Positions 52,073 through 61,539 of a stretch of 64,000 nt of DNA are shown in pieces. This DNA is from Candidatus Rifleibacteriota bacterium (GTDB lineage Bacteria; Muiribacteriota; Ozemobacteria; Ozemobacterales; Ozemobacteraceae): assembly GCA_015232575.1 (NCBI GenBank), contig JADFZL010000011.1, forward strand, positions 1-64,000. The letters run 5' to 3'. Positions within the stretch are counted from its first letter, which is position 1; the number at the start of each line of letters is the position of its first letter. The notes under the pieces were generated by a model, which was not told the DNA's origin, did no database searches, and saw only the letters and a program-made list of their open reading frames with translations. The position numbers were made by a program, and so were the translations under genes.

Positions 52073-53970
52073 TCTCTTCCGCGCAGGTCGAATATCAAAC
52101 CTACTCTGCCTCCGCTTACTCTGCACCTCAGGTCATTCTTATTGAGAATTTCAAAACCATTATGAGTCTTTAAGTGAAGAATTGAATAACTATTTTCGGG
52201 CAATGCGATTACTTTAACATCTCCAAAGTTTAACTCAATTTTCTCTGATCTCTCAACTTTTTCGCCTTTTTCGCCTTTTTCGCCTTTTTCGCCTTTTTCG
52301 CCTTTTTCAGTTAATTCCGAATATTCAATAATTTCAGATTTTTCGTTTTTTTCAATTTTTCCAATCGTTTCGGCATTCCCAAAGCCCGCATTCATGAAGG
52401 TAATTTCTGCTGTCATTGCATGAGATGCATATTCAGAGAATCCAGTTGGCGCAATGCATGTTCCGAGCCGTTTCAGCCCCTGTACAATAAATGTCTTCAA
52501 TGCAGCTTCAGGATCAATTTTAGCGAATACTCCAAGTTGAGGCATGAGAAAATATTTATCTACAGATATTTCACAGATGCCCACCGGAAGCATTGAATCA
52601 ATTATTATCATCGCACTTTTTAAATCGCTGTCTGAGTGCGTAAATACTCCGCCGGATACAATTATTTCGTGAATCTGCAAGCAATCTCTGGCTTCATCTG
52701 ATCGAAATCCGGAAAGGATATCTCTATCGTTATAGATACCTGAATTCTTTCTGACAAAAAATTTTTCTGAATATTCAGCCTGCATCTTTTCTAGGTATTT
52801 CCCTATATTCGTCGATTGCTGCCATTGAAAATGCTCCATCAGTGACATTCTAAGCGCCTCTCTGGCTATTGCATGCTCAATCATAAGTTCATCACCTGAT
52901 GATGGCAAAATACCAGGACGGAACATTTTATTTTTGATATATCTCAGACATTTCTTACGGTCAAAATCTTGTGAAAGCCATCTGAAGACATTTTTCCCTG
53001 AGGCTTTGGCAAATGTATTCCCAATGGAAAAGCTCATTCCGGTGTTTGCTGAAATTGTTTTATGAAAAGTACCATTAATAACAGAAACAACATCTGTTGT
53101 TGCACCACCAAGATCAACTGCTAGGACGTTTTTTTTCTGGTTTTCCGAATAAAGAAGAATCAGATCAGCTACTGCCCCCGGTGTTGGAAGTGGCGGCAAC
53201 AGGCATCTTTCTGACAACTCCAGAAAACCCGGAGCATAACTCATTACGTGGTCAAGAAATATCTGCCTGATTTTATTGCGAACTGGCACAACATTTTCCT
53301 GATTTATTGCAGGCATTGCATTTTCGGAAAATTCGAGCAGGAATTTTTCTGAAAGAATTTCGCTTACCTGTTCGTGAATAAGAGAATTTCCGGAAAATAT
53401 CACCGGAATCTTGAAGGTCTTTTTAAACCTTGATTTAATGCCGGTTTTCGAAATAATTCGGCAGATATCAAGAACCTGATTTATGGCTCCCCCATCGGTT
53501 CCGCCGGTTATCAGTATCAGATCAGGCTGTACCGTATTTATAGCATTTATTTTTTCGGATACAGTTCTTCTGTCGTCAAGAGAAATTGTCTCAAGAACTA
53601 TTGCGCCGGCACCTGATGAAGCTTCCAGTGCAATTCTCGCTGAGACATTGCTCACAACACCTGCTGCCACCATTCTAAGCCCGCCGCCAGCAGAACAGGT
53701 TGCAATGAGTTCGGCTTCTGAAAGAATTTCACGGGTTATTTTTTCAGGAAGAATGTTTTCGGACAGGAAATTTTCGATTGCCTGTTCAAGGCCTATTCTG
53801 ATGTCTTCGCAGGGGTATTCCAGAGTTGTTGTCGATTCACCTCTGCCTGCAATCTGCCAGCATACATTTTTTCTGGACAGCAATATTGCTTTTGTACATG
53901 TACTTCCGAAGTCAACTGCAATGATATTTTCCCTGCAACTGATTTTGAACTGATCGTTATTTCCGTTCAT
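52069..53970 (-). CDS. MutL/GlmL-like actin-fold ATPase
   Basis: About 633 residues, glutamate-mutase MutL family of the ASKHA (Hsp70/actin) fold. Phosphate-binding motifs are IIAVDFGSTCTKAILL near the start and VLAVDLGGATTDVV near residue 300; the adenosine motif is EIIVSGGVF. MutL is thought to help B12-dependent mutases, but no mutase gene is nearby. A low-complexity insert near residue 560 contains five Glu-Lys-Gly units from a 9-bp GAAAAAGGC repeat. Start chosen at ATG 53970; 53979 is also possible. Overlaps its partner gene at the 3' end. Confidence 0.85.
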   Translation of the reverse strand: MNGNNDQFKISCRENIIAVDFGSTCTKAILLSRKNVCWQIAGRGESTTTLEYPCEDIRIGLEQAIENFLSENILPEKITREILSEAELIATCSAGGGLRMVAAGVVSNVSARIALEASSGAGAIVLETISLDDRRTVSEKINAINTVQPDLILITGGTDGGAINQVLDICRIISKTGIKSRFKKTFKIPVIFSGNSLIHEQVSEILSEKFLLEFSENAMPAINQENVVPVRNKIRQIFLDHVMSYAPGFLELSERCLLPPLPTPGAVADLILLYSENQKKNVLAVDLGGATTDVVSVINGTFHKTISANTGMSFSIGNTFAKASGKNVFRWLSQDFDRKKCLRYIKNKMFRPGILPSSGDELMIEHAIAREALRMSLMEHFQWQQSTNIGKYLEKMQAEYSEKFFVRKNSGIYNDRDILSGFRSDEARDCLQIHEIIVSGGVFTHSDSDLKSAMIIIDSMLPVGICEISVDKYFLMPQLGVFAKIDPEAALKTFIVQGLKRLGTCIAPTGFSEYASHAMTAEITFMNAGFGNAETIGKIEKNEKSEIIEYSELTEKGEKGEKGEKGEKGEKVERSEKIELNFGDVKVIALPENSYSILHLKTHNGFEILNKNDLRCRVSGGRVGLIFDLRGRE

Positions 53971-54181
53971 ATTTCTCATCGTTGAGAAAGGGCTGCAGGA
54001 ATGAAAACAGGTGTTTCTTCATAAAGGAAAACGGTGTGAATGATTCACGAAGCAACTCAAAAACCGGTTTAAGCTCAGTCCGGGAAATTTTTTGTTCACA
54101 GCATGCAAAAAGGTCATTACTATCGGATTTTTTTTCTGCATCACCTTTTGTACAATCGTCAGGCAGCGACCACATTCCCAT
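53957..54181 (-). CDS. Small hypothetical protein upstream of MutL-like gene
   Basis: 74 residues, soluble, with two Cys (FACCEQK) and a helix ELKPVFELLRESFTPF. ATG 54181 has GGAG 7 bases upstream and the stop overlaps the MutL-like start, which is the main support. Family not recognised. Confidence 0.45.
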   Translation of the reverse strand: MGMWSLPDDCTKGDAEKKSDSNDLFACCEQKISRTELKPVFELLRESFTPFSFMKKHLFSFLQPFLNDEKYERK

Positions 54182-54459
54182 TTATTTCTCCATTTTTATG
54201 CAAATACAAATTTTATGGCAAAAATAATCAGCAAGTTGCTATGAATATAAGCAAATGTCCCAGGTTTTCGTGTATTCATTTCAGGTTAGGTGTCTTTAAG
54301 TTTATGCTCATCAGGATTATCAAACCGCATAAGTTTGAGATAACGCGGCCATGATAAAACAAACTTCCGAGATGACTAATCATAAAATTACTCATTACTT
54401 TTGCAAAGCCTTCATTAACTGAAAGGATATTTTACCATAATAGTTCTAAAATCCAAAGC

Positions 54460-54744
54460 ACAACAAACAGAATTGCTTTTTTCAATACACATGCCAGAAA
54501 CAATGTCCATACTTGCATCCTGCGTTTTGTACAAAGTTAATAACATGCTGGTTGTAATGCCGGAGGGCACCATCGTCGACATACCGCTCAATTCCTGTAT
54601 CGGCAGCTTAAGAGCATTAGGTTGCCCTTTGATTTGATTGTAGGGACACCATCTGATTTGGAAATACATGAGAATAATCCAGGATTAAAATATCGCTCTA
54701 TTCTTGCGGATGGAGAAGAGGTATATGCAAAGCCTGATCATTAG
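54460..54744 (+). pseudogene. Decayed MNT-type nucleotidyltransferase (MntA-like)
   Basis: Across frames the sequence reads LVVMPEG, then (after a one-base slip) HRRHTAQFLYRQLKSIRLPF and DLIVGTPSDLEIHENNPGLK, ending AKPDH-stop. This is the second half of an MNT/MntA-like nucleotidyltransferase, the antitoxin of HEPN-MNT systems. The GSYARG active-site loop upstream is degraded (FFNTHARNN). Not translatable as one protein. The stretch 54182-54459 before it shows no gene. Confidence 0.65.
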
Positions 54745-55123
54745 ACCGGGAAGCCCCGAAGAGTGGTTATCTTACGCTCAAAGTGATTTGGAATTGGCAC
54801 GAAGAGCAAAATTTCCCTCAATAATGAATGAAAATGCTGTGCTTTCATGCTCAACAAACTGTAAATAAGCAATCAAAGCTCTTTTGATTCAACTTAAAAT
54901 GGAAGTCCCCAGAGCGCATAATATTCGGACTTTCCTGGACAAGATTTCCTGCGTGATTGACATCCCGGCTGATGTTGACGAATCGGTTGCTTTAACCGAT
55001 TATGCTGTATCTGCGCGATATCCAGATTATCTGGAAAAAGTTTCAGACGACGAGTATGATCAAGCGGTGGAATTAGCCCAAAGAGTTTTGGATTGGTCAA
55101 AAGGCATCATGGAAGGTAAATAA
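54725..55123 (+). pseudogene. Frameshifted HEPN-domain toxin (HepT-like)
   Basis: ATG 54725 overlaps the nucleotidyltransferase end and reads SPEEWLSYAQSDLELARRAK, then stops at TGTAAATAA. The neighbouring frames restore FHAQQTVNK and AIKALLIQLKMEVPRAHNIR, continuing DYAVSARYPDYLEKVSDDEY to the stop at 55123. Two small indels therefore break a HEPN protein (PF05168-like). The C-terminal 79 residues are still open from 54884. The following 458 bp to 55582 hold no recognisable gene. Confidence 0.75.
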
Positions 55124-55582
55124 ATTTGCTCTTTTGGTTTAAAACATCCGCCTGCATTTTTCGGCTGTCTTTGATGAATTCTGGAAAATTTACTCAAAGA
55201 AATTAACTGTCGCCATATAAACCGCCGCGTAATACATGTCGTAAAACGACTTAAGGAAATAGTCACTATTTCTTCAATAATTAGAACCCTTGGTTCAATG
55301 CATGATTCATCTGGATTTAAACCAGAATTTCGAATAGCTGTTTGCCGTTTACTGTGGATGTTTCCTTGAAGTACTCTTTGTTTTTATTAAAACTATAAAA
55401 TATCATGTCCTGTCATCAGATTCTGCGATTCGAGATATTTACAAAGCTGTTCTCGGCCCTCCTGTTCATAATTTCCGCTGTGAGTATTTGGTGGTGAGTA
55501 TTCATTCTGAACAAACGAAGGGAACGATCTTTGAAGTGTTGGTGAGCAAAACATAATGCACTTGCCATGATCTATTGGGCAG

Positions 55583-56590
55583 TTACTTTTTTATTTTCTG
55601 AAGTGGCTTTGTTTTGTTCTTGCTTCTTTCTTTCGCTGTTTGACCTTGAGATTTGTTCAAATATGTGGCTGCTTCGCCTTCTTTGTCGCAGTCGATAATC
55701 TGATAGCTTTCTGCATCGATATACAGCAAAACAAGTGATTTTAGAGTTGCTCCGCCTGTAGTCAATGACTCATGCCATTTTTTATCATTTTTGTACCAGG
55801 CTATCTGCTCTTTGCCTTCTGCAATTGTGTATTCTATTTCGCTTTTTTTTGCTTCCTTTGGCAGATATTTAAGTTCTATCAGCCAGTTGTATTTGATTTC
55901 AGGGTATCGCGGATTGCGTTTGAGTATGATATCAGAGTGTTTGCGTGCCATTTCTGTTTCTGAGAAAATTATGTATGAGCTGTCCAGTGAGACTAGTGCA
56001 AAAAAGTATGATTTGAAGCACTGTTCATTGGCATGCAGCAGATCGATATTCGAAAATATTTTTGCTACATTTCTGAAAATATATTCAGCAAACGGTTTTA
56101 TCTGGCCAATTTGAAGTGCATTTATCGTTTTCTGCAATTCCCGAAAGTTAGTTATTCCTGAACTGAATTTTTCAAGTCTGGTTCTCAGGTATTCCCAGAA
56201 AAGTGTTTTAATGACGTAATTTGGAATTCTCAGGTTCGATGAAGCGCCGGTATTGCCAGATATTGTCAGAAGTCCCATGTAATACATCAGTGAATAAATG
56301 TAATTGATATTGAGAAGGTCTTTCAACCGCAAGCGTTCTTCGATTTTTGAGACAACCTCTCCTTCCTGAAGAATTTCCATTACATCGTTGTAAATGCCTC
56401 CAGAAGGAGAACAGAGCTGCGTCAGGTAATCAAGTTTGTTAAAATCAGTCTGAACATTCTTTTCGATAATCTCATCGGGATACTCACCTGATTTTTGCAG
56501 CCTTATGAGAAAATACAATATCATTGAAGGGTTATATACTTTTTCCAGCCCCCTTTTTGTGAAGGTGTATCCATTATAGTATTTCTACTC
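55583..56590 (-). pseudogene. C-terminal part of broken AAA-ATPase/PD-(D/E)XK protein
   Basis: Open to about 56590, reading YYNGYTFTKRGLEKVYNPSM at the break and then a 313-residue tail. The tail contains a PD-(D/E)XK-like nuclease core (WLIELKYLPKEAKKSEIEYT; IAEGKEQIAWY) as in the DUF1703 domain of AAA-ATPase-like proteins. There is an in-frame TAG at the junction. The matching N-terminus is at 56702-57052. An internal ATG at 56524 could yield a truncated product. Confidence 0.75.
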
Positions 56591-56701
56591 ATATTAACTC
56601 CTTGGACATGTCTGCTCCGCAGACAACCCCAAGGAGTTTACTATTTTAAACTGGCAAAGCCAATATCTCTGACCACGCCCAAAGGGCGTGGGTTTTTATG
56701 C
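56591..56701. mobile_element. IS200/IS605-like end remnant
   Basis: Two hairpins with no ORF: a nested one with AACTCCTTGG/CCAAGGAGTT (56596-56638) enclosing TGTCTGC/GCAGACA, and CCACGCCC-AAA-GGGCGTGG (56673-56691) followed by TTTTTATG. Subterminal hairpins of this kind mark IS605-family ends. It sits exactly where the AAA/nuclease gene is broken. Confidence 0.5.
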
Positions 56702-57052
56702 TTAACTAAAATTCTTGTCTTCCGCGTGAATAGAGTCTTTCAAATCATTGTTGTCATTTATTACACCTTTTGCCAAAATAGAAAGGATTTCTTTGCAAAA
56801 TCTTTCTTCTGATTCAAAAATCAATTTACCGGTGCCTTCAAAGCTCGTTGATATTAAGAAAAAGTCGTTTTTCAACCTCTCTTCCAATAAAAAAATACAT
56901 GTGGATTTACCATATTGTCTTGGACGACTTATTGCAAAATATTTTCCTTTTTTAATAAGTTTTTCAATCTTATTTAACTTACCGGAAACATTTACCATGT
57001 AATGAAGCTTTGGTATGCAAACTCCAGTGTAATTGAATTCTTTCATAAACAA
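56702..57052 (-). pseudogene. N-terminal part of broken AAA-ATPase-like protein
   Basis: 116 residues: FNYTGVCIPKLHYMVNVSGK, then a P-loop in FAISRPRQYGKSTCIFLLEE, typical of the AAA-ATPase_like family (PF09820). It ends in SIHAEDKNFS at the mobile-element junction. The Walker B, sensor and linker region of about 150-200 residues is missing. Confidence 0.75.
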
Positions 57053-57220
57053 TCTCCCGAAAAACAGCTTTTACAATCTCTTATTCATGTTACCACAGCC
57101 TTACTCTTTTGCAATGTGCTGAAACACGCTTCAGAGTTATTGCTGGAAAATGACGATCTGGAATTGACAATTAGAACAGATGGTTGTAACATTTTCAGAG
57201 AAGTATTGTGAGAGGAATCT

Positions 57221-58219
57221 GTGAAAAGAATTCACTTGTTTTTATTTGCATTGATCTTATTTTTCATTTCTCAATTTACATCTGTTTTTTCTGAAGAAAT
57301 GCGCTTTAATGAGCGTCTATACCAAATTTACAACAACATTTATTCAGCTCAATCAGCTAATAAAAAAACGACGCTGAGTTATTCTGAAATTGAATTTTTA
57401 TTTGAAAAAGTATGTAATCATGAGGTTACAAGTCTTGAGAGCCTCAAAAAATACGACCCAACCGGAATACTAGGTTTTTGTTTCGGGCGGGCAATGGCGA
57501 CAGAGCTTTTCGCTTTGAAAATGGGACTTCAGGAATGTCTTATTAAAAAGCTTTTCATCATAGGAAAAATGGAATTTGAGGGCGTTAATATCTGGAGATT
57601 CCATGTCACAACAATTGTTCCAGGAGAGCTTGGGAAATGGTATACAATTGACTCCACCTTGAACAGCCCACTTGAAATGGAGTCCTGGATAAAAGCCTTC
57701 AGATGCATATATGACAAATCAGAAAAATGTTATTTGTACATAACCCATGCGCACTCGGTAATTCCTAAGGTAAAAGACTTTCCCGATTCGGATAAGGAAA
57801 CAGGTAAGAATATTATTGAACTTTCTTTTAATCCTGAAGGAAGACCTGGCTTTACACAAGCTTTTGAAATTGCATCCAGAACATACGAGCTAAACAATTT
57901 ATCAGCGAGAGAGTATTTTTCGGATATGTCAGAAACAGATGAAAATTCGCGCTTTTCCTTCGAAAGTGTCCAGATTAATGATGAAGTAATACCGTACAAT
58001 AATTATTTTTCTGATCTTCTGGAGACGATTGTAAATGCTTCTGAATCTGAATTTAAGCCGACAGGCACTGAATTACCATTGATTGTACAAAACAATTGCA
58101 TGGATAATCCGGTTCCCCATTTAAGACTTGTCCGCAAACAATTGATGCCAGTTATACGTGGCAATATGCTGAAAAGACCAATTAGTTTCCGATTTGACAG
58201 AACATCTCCCCGAAAATAA
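57221..58219 (+). CDS. Exported protein with predicted Cys-His-Asp deamidase-like site
   Basis: 332 residues with a signal peptide (FLFALILFFISQFTSVFSE). The core LGFCFGRAMATELFALKMG places a Cys at a helix start; IWRFHVTTIVPGELGKWYTI supplies His, and IDSTL supplies Asp. This order and spacing resemble the protein-glutamine deamidase and related transglutaminase-like folds. The substrate would be an exported protein or cell-wall peptide. ATG or GTG start region: GTG 57221 follows GAGAGGAATCT. The family assignment is inferred from motif order only. Confidence 0.65.
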   Translation: MKRIHLFLFALILFFISQFTSVFSEEMRFNERLYQIYNNIYSAQSANKKTTLSYSEIEFLFEKVCNHEVTSLESLKKYDPTGILGFCFGRAMATELFALKMGLQECLIKKLFIIGKMEFEGVNIWRFHVTTIVPGELGKWYTIDSTLNSPLEMESWIKAFRCIYDKSEKCYLYITHAHSVIPKVKDFPDSDKETGKNIIELSFNPEGRPGFTQAFEIASRTYELNNLSAREYFSDMSETDENSRFSFESVQINDEVIPYNNYFSDLLETIVNASESEFKPTGTELPLIVQNNCMDNPVPHLRLVRKQLMPVIRGNMLKRPISFRFDRTSPRK

Positions 58220-58289
58220 TACCCTCACCTCATACTTAAGTACAGCAAACCCTAACAAAGTAAACATTTAAGCTACAGAAATTCTACTG

Positions 58290-58355
58290 TGCCATTTCGA
58301 CCGAAGCGAGAAATCTTGCATTTAGTAAGATCTCTCACATTCGTTCGAGATGACA
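58290..58355. repeat. Dispersed palindromic element, full copy
   Basis: TGCCATTTCGACCGAAGCG at the left, ATTCGTTCGAGATGACA at the right, 66 bp, same element as 36326-36392. It lies between convergent genes and may also help end transcription. Confidence 0.8.
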
Positions 58356-58455
58356 ACTTACCGCAAATTTAATACGCTAATTCGACCACTTATTTAAGTT
58401 TTGTGTAATAAGATAAGAGATGAGAGTCTATATTATCACTTAAAGCTATTTTTAA

Positions 58456-59607
58456 CTATTTGCTTTTTGAGGAAGCTTTCTCGGCTGGTTTCTCTTTTTC
58501 AGCGGTTTTTGGTGCTGGTGCGGGCGCTGCGGCTACGGGTGTAACACCTTCGATTTTTCTTATGAGAGGTGGCTGAAAACCGAGTTTGTCCTTAACCTTC
58601 TGAACCATTTCTGCAAATACTTCAGGGTTTTCAATAAGGAATTCTCTTGAGTTTTCGCGACCCTGGCCGATTCTAATGTCTCCGTATGAATACCAGGAAC
58701 CGGATTTTACAACTATCTTATTTTCTTCGGCCATATCAAGAACTTCGCCTTCTTTAGAAAGTCCTTTTCCGAAAACGATGTCGAATCTGCCTTTTCTGAA
58801 TGGCGGAGAGACTTTGTTCTTTACCACTTTTGCTTCTGCAAAATAACCTCTGTGAACTTCGTCGCCATCTTTAACTGATTCTTTTTTGCGAATATCAATT
58901 CTTACCGATGAGAAGAACTTCAAAGCTCTTCCGCCGGGAGTTACTTCAGGTGAGCCGTATCCAACATTTCCAATTTTCTCACGCAACTGGTTAATAAAAA
59001 TACACACTGCCCCTGAACGACTTACCACCGGAGTAAGCTTTCTCATGGCCTGAGCCATCAGCCTTGCCTGCATTCCGACGGAAGCGTCACCGATGTCACC
59101 TTCAAGCTCGTGCTTTGTTGAAAGCGCCGCAACAGAATCAAGAACAATGATATCAATAGCATTTGATCTGACAAGCGTTTCCATGATTTCAAGGGCTTCT
59201 TCACCAGAAGACGGCTGTGAAATCAGAAGGTTATCAACGTCAACACCAAGCATTCTTGCATATCCGGGATCAAGCGCATATTCAACATCAATAAAAGCGG
59301 CCTGTCCACCCATTCTCTGTGCTTCAGCAACAGCAGTCAAAGCAATCGTTGTTTTACCAGATGATTCCGGCCCGAATATTTCAATAATTCTTCCTCTCGG
59401 AAGACCGCCAACGCCAAGTGCGATATCCAGAGAAAGCGAACCGGTAGGAATAACTTCAACCGGTATAGCCTTCGGGTCACCCAGGCGCATTATTGAGCCT
59501 TTTCCGAAAGATTTTTCAATCGAAGTTAAAGCGATTTCAAGTGACTTTTTCCGTTCAGCCATTTTATCAAGCGGCTGACCTTTGGCAGGACTTCTTACTT
59601 CAACCAT
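58456..59607 (-). CDS. recA: Recombinase RecA
   Basis: DNA strand-exchange ATPase, 383 residues. Walker A GPESSGKTTIAL, catalytic Glu in ALDPGYARMLGV region, L1/L2 loops (QARLMAQAMRKL; INQLREKIGNVGYGSPEVTPGG). The C-terminal about 30 residues are Ala/Pro/Lys-rich (KTAEKEKPAEKASSKSK) rather than acidic. ATG 59607 has AAGGAGC upstream. No LexA-type box was seen in front. A second Met at residue 16 is closer to the typical N-terminus. Confidence 0.97.
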   Translation of the reverse strand: MVEVRSPAKGQPLDKMAERKKSLEIALTSIEKSFGKGSIMRLGDPKAIPVEVIPTGSLSLDIALGVGGLPRGRIIEIFGPESSGKTTIALTAVAEAQRMGGQAAFIDVEYALDPGYARMLGVDVDNLLISQPSSGEEALEIMETLVRSNAIDIIVLDSVAALSTKHELEGDIGDASVGMQARLMAQAMRKLTPVVSRSGAVCIFINQLREKIGNVGYGSPEVTPGGRALKFFSSVRIDIRKKESVKDGDEVHRGYFAEAKVVKNKVSPPFRKGRFDIVFGKGLSKEGEVLDMAEENKIVVKSGSWYSYGDIRIGQGRENSREFLIENPEVFAEMVQKVKDKLGFQPPLIRKIEGVTPVAAAPAPAPKTAEKEKPAEKASSKSK

Positions 59608-59824
59608 TTTATTTGCTCCTTAATTATTTTATTTCAACATAACAATGCAACTGCTGCAAGTTAATTTACGATTGCGCAAATTGCCAGTAAAAAACACTCT
59701 CGTGAACTTTTTTTACCGCTAAAGAATAACACAGAAAAAAAAATATGGCAAAACAAATAAAATATTACCACACCTGCAAATAGTTCCACAAACATATTTA
59801 CCCAATAACTCCTGGTGAAAAAGA

Positions 59825-59945
59825 CTTCACAAGAAAAGACCCGAAAAGAAAGGACAAGACAAGAAAAGATTTTGTCCGCAGATTATGCAGATTTTCAAGA
59901 TTTAGAATTTTAGATTTGAGATTCAGTATTCAGGATTCGAGAGAA
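59825..59945 (-). repeat. Dispersed AATCTGCGGAC intergenic repeat, inverted copy
   Basis: Inverted relative of 39969-40085, including GTCCGCAGATTATGCAGATT and AAGACAAGAAAAGA. A third fragment, AATCTGCGTAATCTG...GCGGACAGC, is at 60185-60222. Together they fill most of the 760-bp gap between recA and anmK; no gene was seen there. Confidence 0.6.
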
Positions 59946-60367
59946 GATTAAACGGAATTTTTGCATTCGTTTAAATTTTTAGACTTTTAAGCTTGGATTG
60001 TTAGAGTAATTAGATGATTCCCATGAGAAACCAACTTTCACTTTATTTCAATTATTCTCAATATGCTTTCAAAATTGAGATTAATTGAATAGTATAGAAA
60101 TTTTCATTTTAGTTATGCATGTTTCCGAAGATAATAATATGAATTTATTCAGTCTCGTAATCTTAAAGATCTCATCTTTAAATCTTAATCTGCGTAATCT
60201 GTGAAATCTGCGGACAGCTTTTATCTTTTATATTTTATCTTGAAAAGTTAGGGAGAATGCTTAGTTCTTGGGATAGTGCAAATATTGATTGATTTTTTTT
60301 ACTGAAACGCATATTTTTAACTTCTGAAATATTATTCATGTGAAAAGTAGATTCGGGGAAAAAATAT

Positions 60368-61531
60368 ATGACGGCAATTCTTGGAATGATGAGCGGAACT
60401 TCTGGCGACGGCATTGATGGCGCATTAGTCAATTTTTATGAAGATAATAAATTTGAACTCCTTTGGCACGATAACTTCGATTTTTCCCGGGAAGTAAGAG
60501 AACATATCCGGAAGCTTATGAAAAGCGCTTCATCAGAAGATTGTGCCCAGGCCGGATCATTCATGGCGGAATTGTACTATAATGCCGTAGCCTCTTTCAG
60601 AGAAAGTCACCGTGAAAAAATTGATTATCTGGCAGTACATGGACAGACAATCTGGCACGCACCTGAGTGTGTTACCATCGCCGGAAAGAGTGTTTGCGGA
60701 ACTTTCCAGGCAATGAATTCAAGCTGGCTTGCAGAAAAGGCCGGAATATCTGTTATCTCAGACTTTCGCTCGCGTGATCTTGCCGTTGGCGGGCAGGGAG
60801 CTCCGCTGGTTCCATTTGCTGATCTGAGATTTTTTGGCGGAATCCCCGGCGACACAATTGCCCTGAACATCGGAGGAATAGCTAATCTGACAGAGATCAG
60901 GCACACTAAGAATTCTGACGCATCGGCCACTGGTACAAATCTGCCATTTGTTAAAAATGCTTTTGACACTGGTCCAGGAAATATGCTCATGGATGCTCTT
61001 ATTCAGAAAATTACCAATGGCATGGAATCTTATGACAATAATGGTATCATTGCATCAAAGGGCAAAACCGACAAAAAATTGCTCGAAGAACTTCTCAGCG
61101 ATGACTATTTTGCAAGAAAACCGCCAAAATCAACCGGGCGCGAAAAATTTGGAATTGCTTTCCTGGAAGACATTTTGAAGAACAAGTTTTCAGGAAGTAA
61201 CTACCCGGATTTGATGTCTACTTTGCTTGATTTAACGGTTTTTTCAATTGCAGATGCTCTCGAAAAGCACGTTTTCCCTTCTGGTGAGATTTCTCAAATT
61301 ATTCTTGCCGGGGGCGGTGCATACAACTCTGAACTAATTCTGCGCCTGACCGAAAAGGTAAAAAAACACTGTAAAATTTGCCTTTCTGATGATTTTGGAA
61401 TTCCGGTTTCTGCCCGAGAAGCAATGGCATTCGCAGCACTGGGCGAAGCATTCCTGAAAAAGATTAAATCAAATATTCCTGCAGCAACAGGTGCTCACAA
61501 ACAAGTTGTATTGGGAGTGTTCACACCTTGA
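60368..61531 (+). CDS. anmK: Anhydro-N-acetylmuramic acid kinase
   Basis: Cell-wall recycling enzyme that phosphorylates and opens anhydroMurNAc, 387 residues. N-terminal ILGMMSGTSGDGIDGALV, catalytic Asp region SDFRSRDLAVGGQGAPLVP, and NAFDTGPGNMLMDALI and LAGGGAYNSELI motifs are intact. It stands alone and converges on the ankyrin gene with an 8-bp gap. Confidence 0.94.
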   Translation: MTAILGMMSGTSGDGIDGALVNFYEDNKFELLWHDNFDFSREVREHIRKLMKSASSEDCAQAGSFMAELYYNAVASFRESHREKIDYLAVHGQTIWHAPECVTIAGKSVCGTFQAMNSSWLAEKAGISVISDFRSRDLAVGGQGAPLVPFADLRFFGGIPGDTIALNIGGIANLTEIRHTKNSDASATGTNLPFVKNAFDTGPGNMLMDALIQKITNGMESYDNNGIIASKGKTDKKLLEELLSDDYFARKPPKSTGREKFGIAFLEDILKNKFSGSNYPDLMSTLLDLTVFSIADALEKHVFPSGEISQIILAGGGAYNSELILRLTEKVKKHCKICLSDDFGIPVSAREAMAFAALGEAFLKKIKSNIPAATGAHKQVVLGVFTP

Positions 61532-61539
61532 TTAATTGA

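Noticed and set aside
52255..52312. Glu-Lys-Gly tract in the MutL-like gene as a frameshift artefact
   Set aside because: The 9-bp unit keeps the frame, and the conserved protein continues on both sides.
54415..54669. Minus-strand ORF of 84 codons
   Set aside because: It is antisense to the decayed nucleotidyltransferase, which gives the better protein match.
57002..57211. 69-codon plus-strand ORF before the Cys-His-Asp protein
   Set aside because: It overlaps the N-terminal fragment of the AAA-ATPase-like gene in antisense, and has no recognisable domain or good ribosome site.
58456..59640. LexA-type SOS box before recA
   Set aside because: No convincing GAAC-N4-GTTC or CTGT-N8-ACAG site was found.
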